From NCBI GenBank assembly GCA_017847885.1, contig JAGAUA010000020.1, positions 124,001 to 188,000 of the forward strand: a stretch of DNA of 64,000 nucleotides, read 5' to 3'. Source of the DNA: Oscillospiraceae bacterium (GTDB taxonomy: Bacteria > Bacillota > Clostridia > Oscillospirales > Ruminococcaceae). Shown here piece after piece: positions 8,387 to 18,223 of the stretch (its first letter is position 1; each line of letters opens with the position of its first letter). The position numbers and the translations under genes are program-made. The notes below the pieces were generated by a model. That model made no database searches, was not told the origin of the DNA, and saw only the letters and a program-made list of their open reading frames with translations.

Positions 8387-8980
8387 GTGCTGAAAAATAT
8401 TCTTCTCATCGGAGCGTTATGTATAGACGGCTTTGCGGCGGCTGTGGGGATAGGCAGCGCAGGAATAAAGATACCCTTTCGCTCGGCTGTGATAATCAGC
8501 CTTATCGGTACGCTGTTTCTTTCCTGCTCGGTTGCCTTTGCCGGGGTAATAAGCCTTGTCCTGCCGTTGGGGTCATGCAGGGTCATATCCTTTTTGCTGC
8601 TGATTTTTCTGGGAATTTTCAACCTGTTTCAGAATTATTTCAAATCGCTGTTAAACCGCAGGAAAAGGGAGACCGCCCCAAACGACCCCGTCCGCCTGTT
8701 TTTTGACGGAGCAGCTGCGGATACCGACAATTCTAAGAGCATTTCCTGCCGCGAGGCGCTTGCGCTGTCGGTTGCGCTGTCGGCGGACTCTCTTGTTATG
8801 GGCATAAGCGCTGGGCTGGGGGAGATAGACCTGCCCGTCCTTGCCGCAGGAGTGTTTGCCGCAGGACTTCTGTCGGTGCTTATCGGCTGGCGTATCGGCA
8901 GGAAGCTTGCGTCCGCGCTTAACATAAATCTTGGCTGGCTGTGCGGTGCCGTACTTATCATACTTGCGTTTCTTAAATAA
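8387..8980 (+). CDS. YtaF/MntP-like membrane protein
   Basis: 197 aa with about six membrane helices in two LysE/MntP-like repeats: LLIGALCIDGFAAAVGIGSAGIKIP at the N-terminus and EALALSVALSADSLVMGISAGLGEI in the second half, each with the conserved Asp of the DS/DGxxxG helix. The cytoplasmic loop ending DNSKSISCREAL is typical of the sporulation membrane protein YtaF rather than of the manganese exporter MntP. GTG start at 8387 is 13 nt after GGAGG, longer than usual, so the exact start is uncertain. Divergent from birA and closed by a terminator. Confidence 0.75.
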   Translation: MLKNILLIGALCIDGFAAAVGIGSAGIKIPFRSAVIISLIGTLFLSCSVAFAGVISLVLPLGSCRVISFLLLIFLGIFNLFQNYFKSLLNRRKRETAPNDPVRLFFDGAAADTDNSKSISCREALALSVALSADSLVMGISAGLGEIDLPVLAAGVFAAGLLSVLIGWRIGRKLASALNINLGWLCGAVLIILAFLK

Positions 8981-8984
8981 AAAA

Positions 8985-9009
8985 CAGGGGTATCATAGCG
9001 ATACCCCTG
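8985..9009. terminator. bidirectional rho-independent terminator
   Basis: Perfect 10-bp stem CAGGGGTATC / GATACCCCTG with loop ATAGC; T-rich on the minus-strand side (TTTTTTATTT) and weaker on the plus side. It lies between the converging YtaF-like and sugar-binding genes. Confidence 0.8.
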
Positions 9010-9033
9010 CGAGTTTTAAGCGTATAGGCTTTA

Positions 9034-10518
9034 TTAGTTAAATTCTGCAACCTTAGCCTGAAGCTCGGTATTTACCTCGTCAACAAGCATGATGATAGGA
9101 TCTGCGATAGACTCTCTGTTGGAAGCCCAGTCTGTGCCGTGGAATGCAGCTCTGATACCAACCTGTCCGCCGCCTTCTGTTGTGTAGGAAGCGATATCTG
9201 TGGAGCAGCCGGAAGCAAGGTCAACAACAGGATACTCTCTTGCAAGTCTGTTGAACTCCTTAACTCTGTCAATAAGATCCTGGCTCCACTTGCTGTCGTC
9301 CATAGTCTTTCTGTCGGTGATAGCGATCGTAGCGGGATCGTTAACTGCAAGGATAGTACATTCTGCAAAACGTGCTACACCCTCGGGGTTGGTAGCACCC
9401 TTACAGAGAACATAACCCTCTGCTACTGCTGCCTGATACGGGTCGGAGCCTGCAGGAGACGGTGTAGGAGCAAAACCGAGCTTCTCGGGTTCGATCTTGT
9501 GTGTCCATGTTGCCGGGTCACCTTCAGCTTCCCAAGCACCGCCGATCCAGAACAGCTCTCTGCCTTCGCCCATCATCTGAGGCTGGATAGACCAGTTGAA
9601 CTGCTCCATAGGAAGAACAAGACCGCTGTTGTAAAGGTCGTACTGGAAGTTCATAGCCTTCTCAAGGGTAGGATCCTTGAGGTTACATACGAGCTGTCCG
9701 TCAACAGACTCAACAGTAGGAACACCTGCCGAGTAGCAGAGAGCAAGCTCGTTGAACCAGTTATCAAGACCCCACTGGTCATTCTCTTCGTCAACGAATT
9801 CTTCAAGCATACCCTTGAATGTATCCCAGTTCCAGTTGCCTGCCTTGTAAAGCTCCCAAGGATCGTCAAGACCGTTTGCTTCAATTGTATCCATATTGTA
9901 GTATACCCAGTAGTTAGCCTTTACGTTTGTTACGAACATGAAGTGCTTGTCGCCGAATTTGTAAAGCTCCATACCGTTCTTGGTATTCTGCCAGATAGCG
10001 GAATCAAGGTCGATATACTCGTCAACAGGCTGGAACATACCGCTGATGATACGTCCGGGAAGGTTTCCTGAGTCGCTTACATAAAAGTCAATGCCCTCAC
10101 CGCCGAGAACGTATGTAGAAAGGTCGTTATAACGGTTTTCATAAGTAGTCTGATACCACTTGAGGGAGCCGCCGTACTTCTTTTCAAACATTTCAACTTC
10201 AACCTTTTTGGAAGCACCGTTTCCGGAAGGATTGATGTCATAGTGAGCAAGGAACTTTACTTCCTTGTTCTCAAGTTCAACGTCCTGAAGCTGTTCCATA
10301 ACAGTATTAAGAGCGTCTTCTTCGTCCTCCTTAAGTCCTTCTTCGTTAATTGCAACGGTTACTGCGGTTGTGGTTGTTACTTCAGCAGTAGTTGTGGTAT
10401 TCTCGGCTGCATTTCCGCCGCCGCTCTGAGTATCGTCGCTGCCGCAGGCTGTGAGACCTGCTGTCATTGTCAGAGCAAGAACACCTGCAAAGACTTTCTT
10501 TGAGTTTTTCATTTTCAT
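9034..10518 (-). CDS. carbohydrate ABC transporter substrate-binding lipoprotein
   Basis: Signal peptide with lipobox LTAC, then a Thr-rich linker (AENTTTTAEVTTTTAVT), then a sugar-binding-protein fold of about 430 residues (KKVEVEMFEKKYGGSLKWYQ; LGGEGIDFYVSD; NYWVYYNMDTIEANGLDDPWELYKAGNWNWDTFK; AAVAEGYVLCKGATNPEG). The NWNWDTFK and WIGGAWEAEGDPATW stretches resemble sugar-binding proteins of human gut clostridia. AGGAGGAA lies upstream; ATG 10518 or the in-frame ATG 10512 are both possible. It follows an alpha-galactosidase gene on the same strand but has its own promoter. The ligand is probably an oligosaccharide, by context only. No permeases lie nearby. Confidence 0.88.
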   Translation of the reverse strand: MKMKNSKKVFAGVLALTMTAGLTACGSDDTQSGGGNAAENTTTTAEVTTTTAVTVAINEEGLKEDEEDALNTVMEQLQDVELENKEVKFLAHYDINPSGNGASKKVEVEMFEKKYGGSLKWYQTTYENRYNDLSTYVLGGEGIDFYVSDSGNLPGRIISGMFQPVDEYIDLDSAIWQNTKNGMELYKFGDKHFMFVTNVKANYWVYYNMDTIEANGLDDPWELYKAGNWNWDTFKGMLEEFVDEENDQWGLDNWFNELALCYSAGVPTVESVDGQLVCNLKDPTLEKAMNFQYDLYNSGLVLPMEQFNWSIQPQMMGEGRELFWIGGAWEAEGDPATWTHKIEPEKLGFAPTPSPAGSDPYQAAVAEGYVLCKGATNPEGVARFAECTILAVNDPATIAITDRKTMDDSKWSQDLIDRVKEFNRLAREYPVVDLASGCSTDIASYTTEGGGQVGIRAAFHGTDWASNRESIADPIIMLVDEVNTELQAKVAEFN

Positions 10519-10564
10519 AATTCCTCCTAAAAATACTTTAATTTACTTAAAGCTTTACACAAAA

Positions 10565-10594
10565 ATTATAGCAAAAATATTAAATATACGTCAA
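10565..10594 (-). promoter_or_regulatory. promoter of the sugar-binding lipoprotein gene
   Basis: Minus strand: TTGACG (10589-10594), 18-bp spacer, TATAAT (10565-10570), leaving a leader of about 45 nt before the ribosome site. Confidence 0.65.
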
Positions 10595-10682
10595 GGGATA
10601 TTTTATAGATAATTTATAGCTATTATTGTTTATTTTTCACAAAAAACGCTAACGAAAACCTTTAAGTTCGACGAACAATTTA

Positions 10683-12926
10683 TCAAAGCCTTGTAAAATG
10701 TACTACCTTTGAAGCAAAATCGCCATGCACGCTGACAAAAATTCCCGCATTCATAAGCGCCGAACCGCTGTGTACTTCGCCCGTTTCGGAATTTTTATAC
10801 ATAGCGTTCGGGTCAAGACCCTTCAGCTTTATGCGTCTGTTACGGTAATTGGGTCTGCCAAGCACCTGCACAAAGGTGAACACCGCCTCGGATTTGTCCT
10901 TTGCAACGAAAATCCAAGCGTCCCACAAATTGTCCTTGAAAACGTTGCCTATGCGGTACTGGTCGCCCGTCCTGATTATGGGGTTGTACTTGTTGAACTC
11001 GGCTATCTGACCGGGGATAGCGTCTCTGTCCTCCTGGGGAATTCTCGTTACGTCAAGCTCGTAGCCGAATGTACCCACCATAGCCACGTTGCCCCTTGTG
11101 GAGAAGGGTGTTGTTCTTCCGACAGTATGGTTAGGACAGTCGGAAACGTGAGCGCCCATTGCGGAAACGGGGTAGCAGATGGACGTGCCGTGCTGTATCT
11201 TCAAACGCTCAATAGCGTCGGTGTCGTCGGAACACCAGATCTGGGGCGAGTAGTAAAGCATACCCGGGTCAAATCTTGCGCCGCCGCCCGAACAGTTCTC
11301 AAGCAGGATATGGGGATAATCGGTGGTAAGTCTGTTCATCAAGTCGTATACGCCCAGAACGTATCTGTGCCAAAGCTCGCGCTGTCTGTTCTTCGGCAGG
11401 GAGGTCGAGCCTACCTCGGTAAGCTGGCGGTTCATATCCCACTTGATGTACTCGATATTAGCGCTGTCAAGGATATTCTTCATCATGCCGTAAACATAGT
11501 CCCGTACCTCCTTGTTGGAGTAGTCCAGAACGTACTGCTCACGGGACATGGTAAGCTCCCGTCCCTTTACCTGTATCGCCCAGTCGGGGTGAGCCTTGTA
11601 AAGCTCGCTGTCGGGGGATATCATCTCCGGCTCAAACCAAATGCCGAACTTCATGCCAAGCTTGTTTACCTCGTCCACAAGATATTTCAGACCGCCCTTT
11701 ATCTTCTTTTCGTATACGAACCAGTCGCCGAGGGAGCTGTTGTCGGAATCTCTGTGACCGAACCAGCCGTCGTCCATAACAAGCATTTCAATGCCAAGCT
11801 TTGAAGCTTCCTTTGCAATGCCGATAAGCTTGTCGGTATCAAAATTGAAATATGTAGCCTCCCAGTTGTTGATGAGAATGGGACGGCGCTTGTCCTTGTA
11901 TTCGCCGCGGATAAGGTGTTCACGGTAAAGGTCGTGGAAGGTGCGGGACATTGCACCGATACCCTCGCTTGAATATACCATTACCACCTCGGGGGCAACG
12001 AATTCCTCGCCCTCTTCAAGAAGCCAGTTGAAATCAAAGTGGTTGATACCCATTACCGCACGGGTGTACTTGTGCTGTGTGACCTCCGCCTGTGCGAAAA
12101 AGTTTCCGCTGTAAACGAAATTGAAACCGTAAGCCTCGCCCATGTCCTCGTCGGCGTTGTGGGAAACCAGCGCCATAAAGGGGTTGTTCTGGTGTGAGGA
12201 CTCGCCCTTTACCGAGTCGATGCCCTGTTTGCCGTGGTGAAGTCTGCACCGCTCCATAACGCGCTCTCTCGCCCAGCTTCCGTTGAGGGTGATAAAATCG
12301 TACTCATCGTTGTCGAAGTCAACGCAGGCGGAAAGAACTCTCTTCACGTTGAGAGGAGCTTTTCCGTTATTTTTCAGGCGGACGCTTCTTGTGATTACGT
12401 CAAGGTCGTTGAACGCGGTATACACAAGAACAGCTTCAAGTCCCGTGTGCTTGTCGATACAGGTTATCTCAAGGGTCTCCGCCTCGTTTTCCTCTGCAAA
12501 GGTCGCAGGCATACCCTCAAGCTTTGGCTTTCCGCCGTAAACCTTGTGGGAAACATAGCGCAGGTCGGTAGTGGTCATGCCGTCGTCGTCCATTACCATA
12601 AGGCAAGGCTCGCGGTAGTCACCCGTACCGTGGCAGGGGTACTCGAAAGCGTGAGCGTCCATAAATGTACCCTTGTCTCTTGCGTTTGTTTTGAGAGTCC
12701 ATGGGTTTTCCTCCAGACGGAGCAGGTATGTAAGGTCGCCGTCTTCGATTTTCTTTCCGAAATAGCCGTGGATAAGATATCCGTCGTCGGTCGCACCGAA
12801 AATATAGCTGGTGTTTTTAGCGTCCAGCTTAAACATTGTTATGTCCTCGGCATAGCTGATATTGCCATTTATCTGCCACGCCCATCTTTCGTAGTCCTTG
12901 TGAAATTCCTGTACCTTAATGCTCAT
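10683..12926 (-). CDS. alpha-galactosidase, glycoside hydrolase family 36
   Basis: Retaining alpha-galactosidase acting on raffinose-type oligosaccharides or galactomannan side chains. N-terminal beta-sandwich (about 1-330), then a TIM barrel with LINNWEATYFNFD, MLVMDDGWFG, GIWFEPEMI, the nucleophile Asp in EYIKWDMNR (about residue 493) and the acid/base Asp in WCSDDTDAI (about 567), then a C-terminal beta domain. No signal peptide, so cytoplasmic, implying intact import of the oligosaccharide. ATG 12926 is preferred because a hairpin lies between the AGGAGGG ribosome site and this codon; an in-frame ATG at 12938 is inside the hairpin arm. Full length for the family (747 aa). Confidence 0.93.
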   Translation of the reverse strand: MSIKVQEFHKDYERWAWQINGNISYAEDITMFKLDAKNTSYIFGATDDGYLIHGYFGKKIEDGDLTYLLRLEENPWTLKTNARDKGTFMDAHAFEYPCHGTGDYREPCLMVMDDDGMTTTDLRYVSHKVYGGKPKLEGMPATFAEENEAETLEITCIDKHTGLEAVLVYTAFNDLDVITRSVRLKNNGKAPLNVKRVLSACVDFDNDEYDFITLNGSWARERVMERCRLHHGKQGIDSVKGESSHQNNPFMALVSHNADEDMGEAYGFNFVYSGNFFAQAEVTQHKYTRAVMGINHFDFNWLLEEGEEFVAPEVVMVYSSEGIGAMSRTFHDLYREHLIRGEYKDKRRPILINNWEATYFNFDTDKLIGIAKEASKLGIEMLVMDDGWFGHRDSDNSSLGDWFVYEKKIKGGLKYLVDEVNKLGMKFGIWFEPEMISPDSELYKAHPDWAIQVKGRELTMSREQYVLDYSNKEVRDYVYGMMKNILDSANIEYIKWDMNRQLTEVGSTSLPKNRQRELWHRYVLGVYDLMNRLTTDYPHILLENCSGGGARFDPGMLYYSPQIWCSDDTDAIERLKIQHGTSICYPVSAMGAHVSDCPNHTVGRTTPFSTRGNVAMVGTFGYELDVTRIPQEDRDAIPGQIAEFNKYNPIIRTGDQYRIGNVFKDNLWDAWIFVAKDKSEAVFTFVQVLGRPNYRNRRIKLKGLDPNAMYKNSETGEVHSGSALMNAGIFVSVHGDFASKVVHFTRL

Positions 12927-12928
12927 AA

Positions 12929-13045
12929 TTATAACCATTTTTCCGATAGGAAAAATGCCCTCCTTTCGATGTTTTGTGGTTTTGCTTGCAAAATTTCAAG
13001 CGGCAGCTTGAAAAACAAAACTCGTGTTTGAAAATTTATTTTCAA
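12929..13045 (-). CDS. possible 38-aa leader ORF upstream of the GH36 gene
   Basis: TTG start at 13045 follows a near-perfect AAGGAGG five bases earlier. The frame runs 38 codons and stops (TAA) two bases before the alpha-galactosidase ATG at 12926. The product begins LKINFQTRVLFFKLPLEIL and matches nothing I recognise. The arrangement would allow translational coupling. The stretch is also full of inverted repeats (12994-13013; a TTTGAAAAT pair around 13030-13049), so the sequence may be constrained as RNA structure rather than as protein. Low confidence as a protein gene. Confidence 0.3.
   Translation of the reverse strand: MKINFQTRVLFFKLPLEILQAKPQNIERRAFFLSEKWL
12937..12956 (-). promoter_or_regulatory. 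hairpin between Shine-Dalgarno and start codon of the GH36 gene
   Basis: Perfect 8-bp stem ATTTTTCC / GGAAAAAT with a 4-nt loop, directly after the AAAGGAGGG ribosome site. Folding would place the site about 11 nt from ATG 12926 instead of 31 nt. Confidence 0.55.
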
Positions 13046-13069
13046 ATTTACCTCCTTGGTTTTATTGAT

Positions 13070-14500
13070 TTATGATTTTCCGTCCGCCTTTTTCGGCGCG
13101 GTCCTTGCAAGAATTTTCCGCAGCGTGCTGAGCACCGCTTCAAAGTTGAATATGCAGGTTACTATAAACAGCACGACAAGCTGAACGTAGGTAAGCTTTG
13201 GCTCTTTTATTGCCACAAATCCCATGTACCCGATGACCACGATGTTCACGAACATTCTGAAATGATTTACCTTGAACGGGATAAGATTTCTCACGTCGAA
13301 AATGCGTATAGCAAAGCACGCCGCATAAGCCGCCGCCGTGGCAATTGCCGCGCCGTAAGGACCGTATTCGGGTATAAGCAGGAAATTCAGTATTATGTTC
13401 ACCACCGCCGCGATAAGGCTTGTGAGAAGCGAATTTACCGACTTTTTCTTAACGTTGTACACGCTTGAAGTGAACTGGCAGAGACACTGGAAAATCATTG
13501 CCACAACCAAAATCGGCGTGTAGTGGTACGCAAAGGTGAAGTTCTTTGAGGGGTCGTTGTCCACCAGCAGGAAGGTCAGCGGCTTGACAAGCATGATTAT
13601 GCCTGCCGCGGCTATCATAAGCAGCGAGCTGTACGCCCCGTAAATTTTGGTGTAAAACTTTGAAAGTCCGCTGTCGTTTCTGTTCTCAATTGCGGACATC
13701 TGCCACGCTTGATAAAACAGTGTTGTAAACATCAGCAGCAGCGACGGTATCTTATACGCCGCGCTGTAAATTCCGTTTTCGGCTTCTCCACAAAGAGAGA
13801 TAACGAACCATCTGTCCGAAGCTGAGGTTATCCACCACAAAACGTAGGTCGGGATAAGCGGCGCGGAATATTTCAGCATTTCCTTGAAAAGCTTTTTGTT
13901 GAAGTAGGTTATGTCAAGGTACTTGTGAAGCCCTGCTATCGCGGTAAGTCCCATAAAGGAAAGCAGGTCGGAAATGATAAGGGACAGCACGTAGCCCGTT
14001 ACGCCCATGTCCAACACAACGAGGAAAATCACGTTGCATATCACTATGACAAGGGTGGAAAAAATTCCGTCCAGAGCAAACAGCTTAACGTAGCCCCGTG
14101 CGCGGACAAAGCTTGCCGCAAGCTGGCGGAAGCAGGAGCAGTAGCAGAAAACGTACAGCAGAAAGCCGTAATCCTTATACATATCTATAAGGTTGAGTAT
14201 GGGCGATAGCAACGCAAAAACCGCAAGTCCCACAACGGTGGAAACTATTGCCCCGGTGTAAACCTGCCGCCTGTCGCAGCCCTTGTCCATGCCGAAGCGG
14301 ATTATCGCGTCAGCCATGCTGAAGGTCAGGACGGGGTAAAGCACGTTCACCGTCTGGTAAAGCAGGTCGGCGGCGCTGTACTCGTCGCTGGTCATGCAGC
14401 CCGTGTAAAGCCGCATAAGTATGAAGCTCAGGAACTTTGCCCCGAAGCTTCCAATGGCAAAAATTAGTGTGTTGTTTGCAAGCTTTTGATATTTATTCAT
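13070..14500 (-). CDS. polysaccharide/oligosaccharide flippase (MOP superfamily, Wzx/MurJ type)
   Basis: 476 aa with about 14 membrane helices. N-terminus NTLIFAIGSFGAKFLSFILMRLYTGCMTSDEYSAADLL matches the start of Wzx/PST-type flippases (glycolipid export across the inner membrane). Further landmarks: YSAPLIPTYVLWWITSASDRWFV, the family's helix-7 region, and the C-terminal polysaccharide-biosynthesis domain VAAVVNIILNFLLIPEYGPYGAAIAT. No glycosyltransferase genes lie nearby, so its substrate is unknown. It is preceded by a 38-aa membrane peptide gene 30 bp upstream on the same strand and followed by the GH36 gene. Confidence 0.88.
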   Translation of the reverse strand: MNKYQKLANNTLIFAIGSFGAKFLSFILMRLYTGCMTSDEYSAADLLYQTVNVLYPVLTFSMADAIIRFGMDKGCDRRQVYTGAIVSTVVGLAVFALLSPILNLIDMYKDYGFLLYVFCYCSCFRQLAASFVRARGYVKLFALDGIFSTLVIVICNVIFLVVLDMGVTGYVLSLIISDLLSFMGLTAIAGLHKYLDITYFNKKLFKEMLKYSAPLIPTYVLWWITSASDRWFVISLCGEAENGIYSAAYKIPSLLLMFTTLFYQAWQMSAIENRNDSGLSKFYTKIYGAYSSLLMIAAAGIIMLVKPLTFLLVDNDPSKNFTFAYHYTPILVVAMIFQCLCQFTSSVYNVKKKSVNSLLTSLIAAVVNIILNFLLIPEYGPYGAAIATAAAYAACFAIRIFDVRNLIPFKVNHFRMFVNIVVIGYMGFVAIKEPKLTYVQLVVLFIVTCIFNFEAVLSTLRKILARTAPKKADGKS

Positions 14501-14530
14501 AATTATGATATACTCCGTTGTGTCGGAACA

Positions 14531-14647
14531 TCAGACATCAATATATTTTTTGTTTTCCCTGTTCAGTACCTCGATAGCAACGCGCACAAGCGCAACTCCT
14601 CCGAGAGAAACTGCCGCTATCCATACGGCACGCCAGAATTTTTTCAT
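14531..14647 (-). CDS. 38-aa single-span membrane peptide
   Basis: Starts at ATG 14647 after GAAAGGACG. The sequence MKKFWRAVWIAAVSLGGVAL begins a single hydrophobic helix, followed by a basic C-terminal tail (NRENKKYIDV). It could be a short membrane protein or an uncleaved signal-like peptide. It is probably co-transcribed with the flippase that begins 30 bp downstream. I do not recognise it. Confidence 0.55.
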   Translation of the reverse strand: MKKFWRAVWIAAVSLGGVALVRVAIEVLNRENKKYIDV

Positions 14648-14772
14648 ATACACAACCGTCCTTTCGTGAGTATGATAGGTCATACATAAATTTAGTATAT
14701 CACAGTTTTCGCAAAAATGGAATAGGATTTGAGAAAAAATATCGGCAATTGAAATTAATCTTCTGTAACCCA

Positions 14773-14801
14773 TTGACTTTAGAAGCAAAAAGAGGTATTA
14801 T
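14773..14801 (+). promoter_or_regulatory. promoter of ilvBNC
   Basis: TTGACT (14773-14778), 17-bp spacer, TATTAT (14796-14801). The leader to the TTG start is only about 45 nt and shows no T-box or attenuator structure. Confidence 0.6.
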
Positions 14802-14853
14802 TATAAGGTATAATTTTTATACGAAAGATAATTTTTTGATTGGAGTGATTGGA

Positions 14854-16470
14854 TTGATCAAAGCCGCTGAAGCAATGGTAAAATGTCTGGAAAAAGAGGG
14901 GATAAAGGTCGTCTTTGGTTATCCCGGAGCTGCAATCTGCCCCTTTTATGACGAGCTTGCACATTCGGATATCCACCACGTTCTTGTCCGCCATGAGGCT
15001 AATGCAGGTCATGCGGCAAGCGGATATGCACGAATTTCGGGCAAGCCTGCTGTATGTATCGCAACATCGGGTCCCGGCGCGACAAACCTGCTGACAGCTA
15101 TTGCCACCGCATATGCCGACAGTATCCCCATAGTTTGCATAACGGGTCAGGTCTCCACCGACCAGATAGGCTGCGACGTTTTCCAGGAGGTGGACATCAC
15201 CGGTGCTGCCGAGCCTTTCGTAAAGTACAGCTATCTTATCAAGGACGCTGCGGAGCTTCCTCGTATTTTCAAGGAAGCTTTCTATCTTGCGGGAACGGGC
15301 AGAAAGGGTCCCGTACTGATAGATGTTCCCGTGGATATTCAGCAGACAATGATAGACTTTAACTATCCCGAAGCCGTTGAGCTTCGTTCCTATAAGCCCA
15401 CTGTCAAGGGCAATGCGCTTCAGATAAAGAGAGTCTGCGAGGCGCTTAAAAATGCCGAAAGACCACTTATCTGCGCAGGAGGCGGCGTAATCAACTCGGA
15501 CGCCTGCTCGGAGCTGAGAGAGTTTGCGGAGAAAGCAAATATCCCCGTTGTTTCCACGATGATGGGACTTGGCATTTTCCCCACAAAGCACCCCCTCAAC
15601 ATGGGTATGCTGGGTATGCACGGCGTTAAGACCGCAAATGAGGCGGTATCGAAGTGCGATACCATGCTGCTTATCGGCGCAAGAGTTGGCGACAGAGCAG
15701 TCCGCTCGCCGAAATTCCTTGCGGAGACGACTAAAATCATACATATAGATATCGACCCTGCGGAGATAGGCAAGAATATACCCGTTGATATTCCTATCGT
15801 AGGCGACTGCAAAAACATTCTCGGTCAGCTTATCGCTGGCGTTGAGAGCGCAGACCGCAGCGCGTGGATATCCGAGCTTTCGGAGATAAAGAACGCTGTT
15901 CCCGTTGAAAACGAGACGGAGGGCTACATCAACCCGAAAATGTTTATGAGAAAGCTTTCCGCAAAGCTTCCCGAAAACACTATCTGCGTTGCTGATGTTG
16001 GTCAGAACCAGATATGGACCTGCAACAACTTCGAGTTCAAGGGCGGACGCTTCCTCACAAGCGGCGGCATGGGCACTATGGGTTACTCCGTTCCTGCGGC
16101 TGTGGGCGCAAAAATGGCTTCTCCCGATTCGCAGGTGGTAACGGTCTGCGGCGACGGCTCCTTCCAGATGGAGATGATGGAGCTTGCGACTATCGTGCAG
16201 GAAAAGCTGGCGGTAAAGATAATTCTTATGCGCAACAACCGTCTCGGCATGGTAAGAGAGCTTCAGACCAACAATTACGGCGACAATCAGATAGCAGTGC
16301 ATATTGCCGACGGAAATCCCGATTTTGTGGCGCTTGCGCAGTCTTACGGAATAAGAGCCGAGCGTGTCTGCACAATGGACGAGGCGGAAGCGGCGATAGA
16401 GCGTCTTTGCGCTGCGGACGAGCCGTACCTGCTGGAATGTAACGTTTGGAGAAACGAGACCACGCTGTAA
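14854..16470 (+). CDS. ilvB: acetolactate synthase (AHAS) large, catalytic subunit
   Basis: Condenses two pyruvates, or pyruvate and 2-ketobutyrate, in the first common step of valine, leucine and isoleucine synthesis; uses ThDP, FAD and Mg2+. TTG start at 14854, 8 nt after GGAG, gives 538 aa, close to the usual 550-570. ThDP-activating Glu in VRHEANAGHAASGYAR (about residue 48); FAD/central domain PLICAGGGVINSDA; ThDP-binding motif GDGSFQMEMMELATIVQEKLAVKIILMRNN. First gene of an ilvB-ilvN-ilvC cluster. Confidence 0.95.
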   Translation: MIKAAEAMVKCLEKEGIKVVFGYPGAAICPFYDELAHSDIHHVLVRHEANAGHAASGYARISGKPAVCIATSGPGATNLLTAIATAYADSIPIVCITGQVSTDQIGCDVFQEVDITGAAEPFVKYSYLIKDAAELPRIFKEAFYLAGTGRKGPVLIDVPVDIQQTMIDFNYPEAVELRSYKPTVKGNALQIKRVCEALKNAERPLICAGGGVINSDACSELREFAEKANIPVVSTMMGLGIFPTKHPLNMGMLGMHGVKTANEAVSKCDTMLLIGARVGDRAVRSPKFLAETTKIIHIDIDPAEIGKNIPVDIPIVGDCKNILGQLIAGVESADRSAWISELSEIKNAVPVENETEGYINPKMFMRKLSAKLPENTICVADVGQNQIWTCNNFEFKGGRFLTSGGMGTMGYSVPAAVGAKMASPDSQVVTVCGDGSFQMEMMELATIVQEKLAVKIILMRNNRLGMVRELQTNNYGDNQIAVHIADGNPDFVALAQSYGIRAERVCTMDEAEAAIERLCAADEPYLLECNVWRNETTL

Positions 16471-16576
16471 GCGGTATAACAAAAAGATATAGATTTCATA
16501 ACATATATGTTCTTTACTTATAGCGTTTGATGTGGTACACTTATATAAAAGCGTAAAAACGAAAAGGAGTTATCCC

Positions 16577-17068
16577 ATGAAACATACAATATCAATTCTT
16601 GTGGAAAACCACGCAGGTGTGCTGTCAAGAATTTCCGGGCTTTTTTCGCGCCGCGGATTTAACATCGACAGCCTTGCTGTGGGGGAGACCGACGACCCTG
16701 CAATGTCCCGTATAACGATAGTTGCCGACGGTGATGAGCATACCGTTGAGCAGTTGGAAAAACAGCTCAACAAGCTTATAGACACCATAAAGGTCAAGGC
16801 GCTTGCCCCCGAGGAGCTTCTTTCAAGAGAGCTTCAGCTTATCAAGATAAACGCTGCCGCTCCCCAGAGAAGCGAGATACTCACCATATGCGAGATAATG
16901 GGCGCGAAGATAGTGGATATTTCCGCAAGCACCATGACGATAGAGATATCCGATACCACGGCTCACCTTGCACGGTTTGAGGAGCTTATCAAGCCCTACG
17001 GCATAAAGGAGATCGTCCGCACAGGCGTTATCGCCATTCAGAAGGGCGCGGATACCATTAAAAAGTAA
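16577..17068 (+). CDS. ilvN: acetolactate synthase small, regulatory subunit
   Basis: 163 aa from ATG 16577 (AAGGAG upstream). Begins with the ACT domain KHTISILVENHAGVLSRISGLFSRRGFNIDSLAVG, which binds valine for feedback inhibition and activates the large subunit; the C-terminal ALS_ss_C domain follows (RSEILTICEIMGAKIVDISASTMTIE). Lies 106 bp after ilvB and 65 bp before ilvC in the usual order. Confidence 0.95.
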   Translation: MKHTISILVENHAGVLSRISGLFSRRGFNIDSLAVGETDDPAMSRITIVADGDEHTVEQLEKQLNKLIDTIKVKALAPEELLSRELQLIKINAAAPQRSEILTICEIMGAKIVDISASTMTIEISDTTAHLARFEELIKPYGIKEIVRTGVIAIQKGADTIKK

Positions 17069-17091
17069 TTGAACGGGCAACCGTTTGATAA

Positions 17092-18150
<1,059 letters not shown>

Positions 18151-18166
18151 GCTTACATATAAAATC

Positions 18167-18199
18167 GGGTACCGGACTTTATGGTCGGTACCCTTTTTT
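18167..18199 (+). terminator. rho-independent terminator after ilvC
   Basis: 8-bp stem GGGTACCG / CGGTACCC followed by six T. Confidence 0.9.
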
Positions 18200-18223
18200 G
18201 TGGGGATAAATTGCGGAAAAATG

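Noticed and set aside
10645-10658. cre-like sequence AAAAACGCTAACGA upstream of the sugar-binding gene
   Set aside because: Differs from the cre consensus at three positions including the conserved TG, and lies about 50 bp upstream of the -35 box.
14802-14853. T-box or attenuator in the ilvB leader
   Set aside because: The leader from the predicted transcription start is about 45 nt, too short, and holds no stem or T-box sequence.
14779-16482. Very long open frame antisense to ilvB
   Set aside because: It mirrors ilvB codon by codon, lacks a ribosome site and encodes a Cys/His/Arg-rich sequence with no family resemblance; it exists because strong codon bias leaves few stops on the other strand.
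17072-17085. AACGG-GCAA-CCGTT repeat between ilvN and ilvC as a terminator
   Set aside because: Only five base pairs and no T tract; at most a weak pause or processing site.
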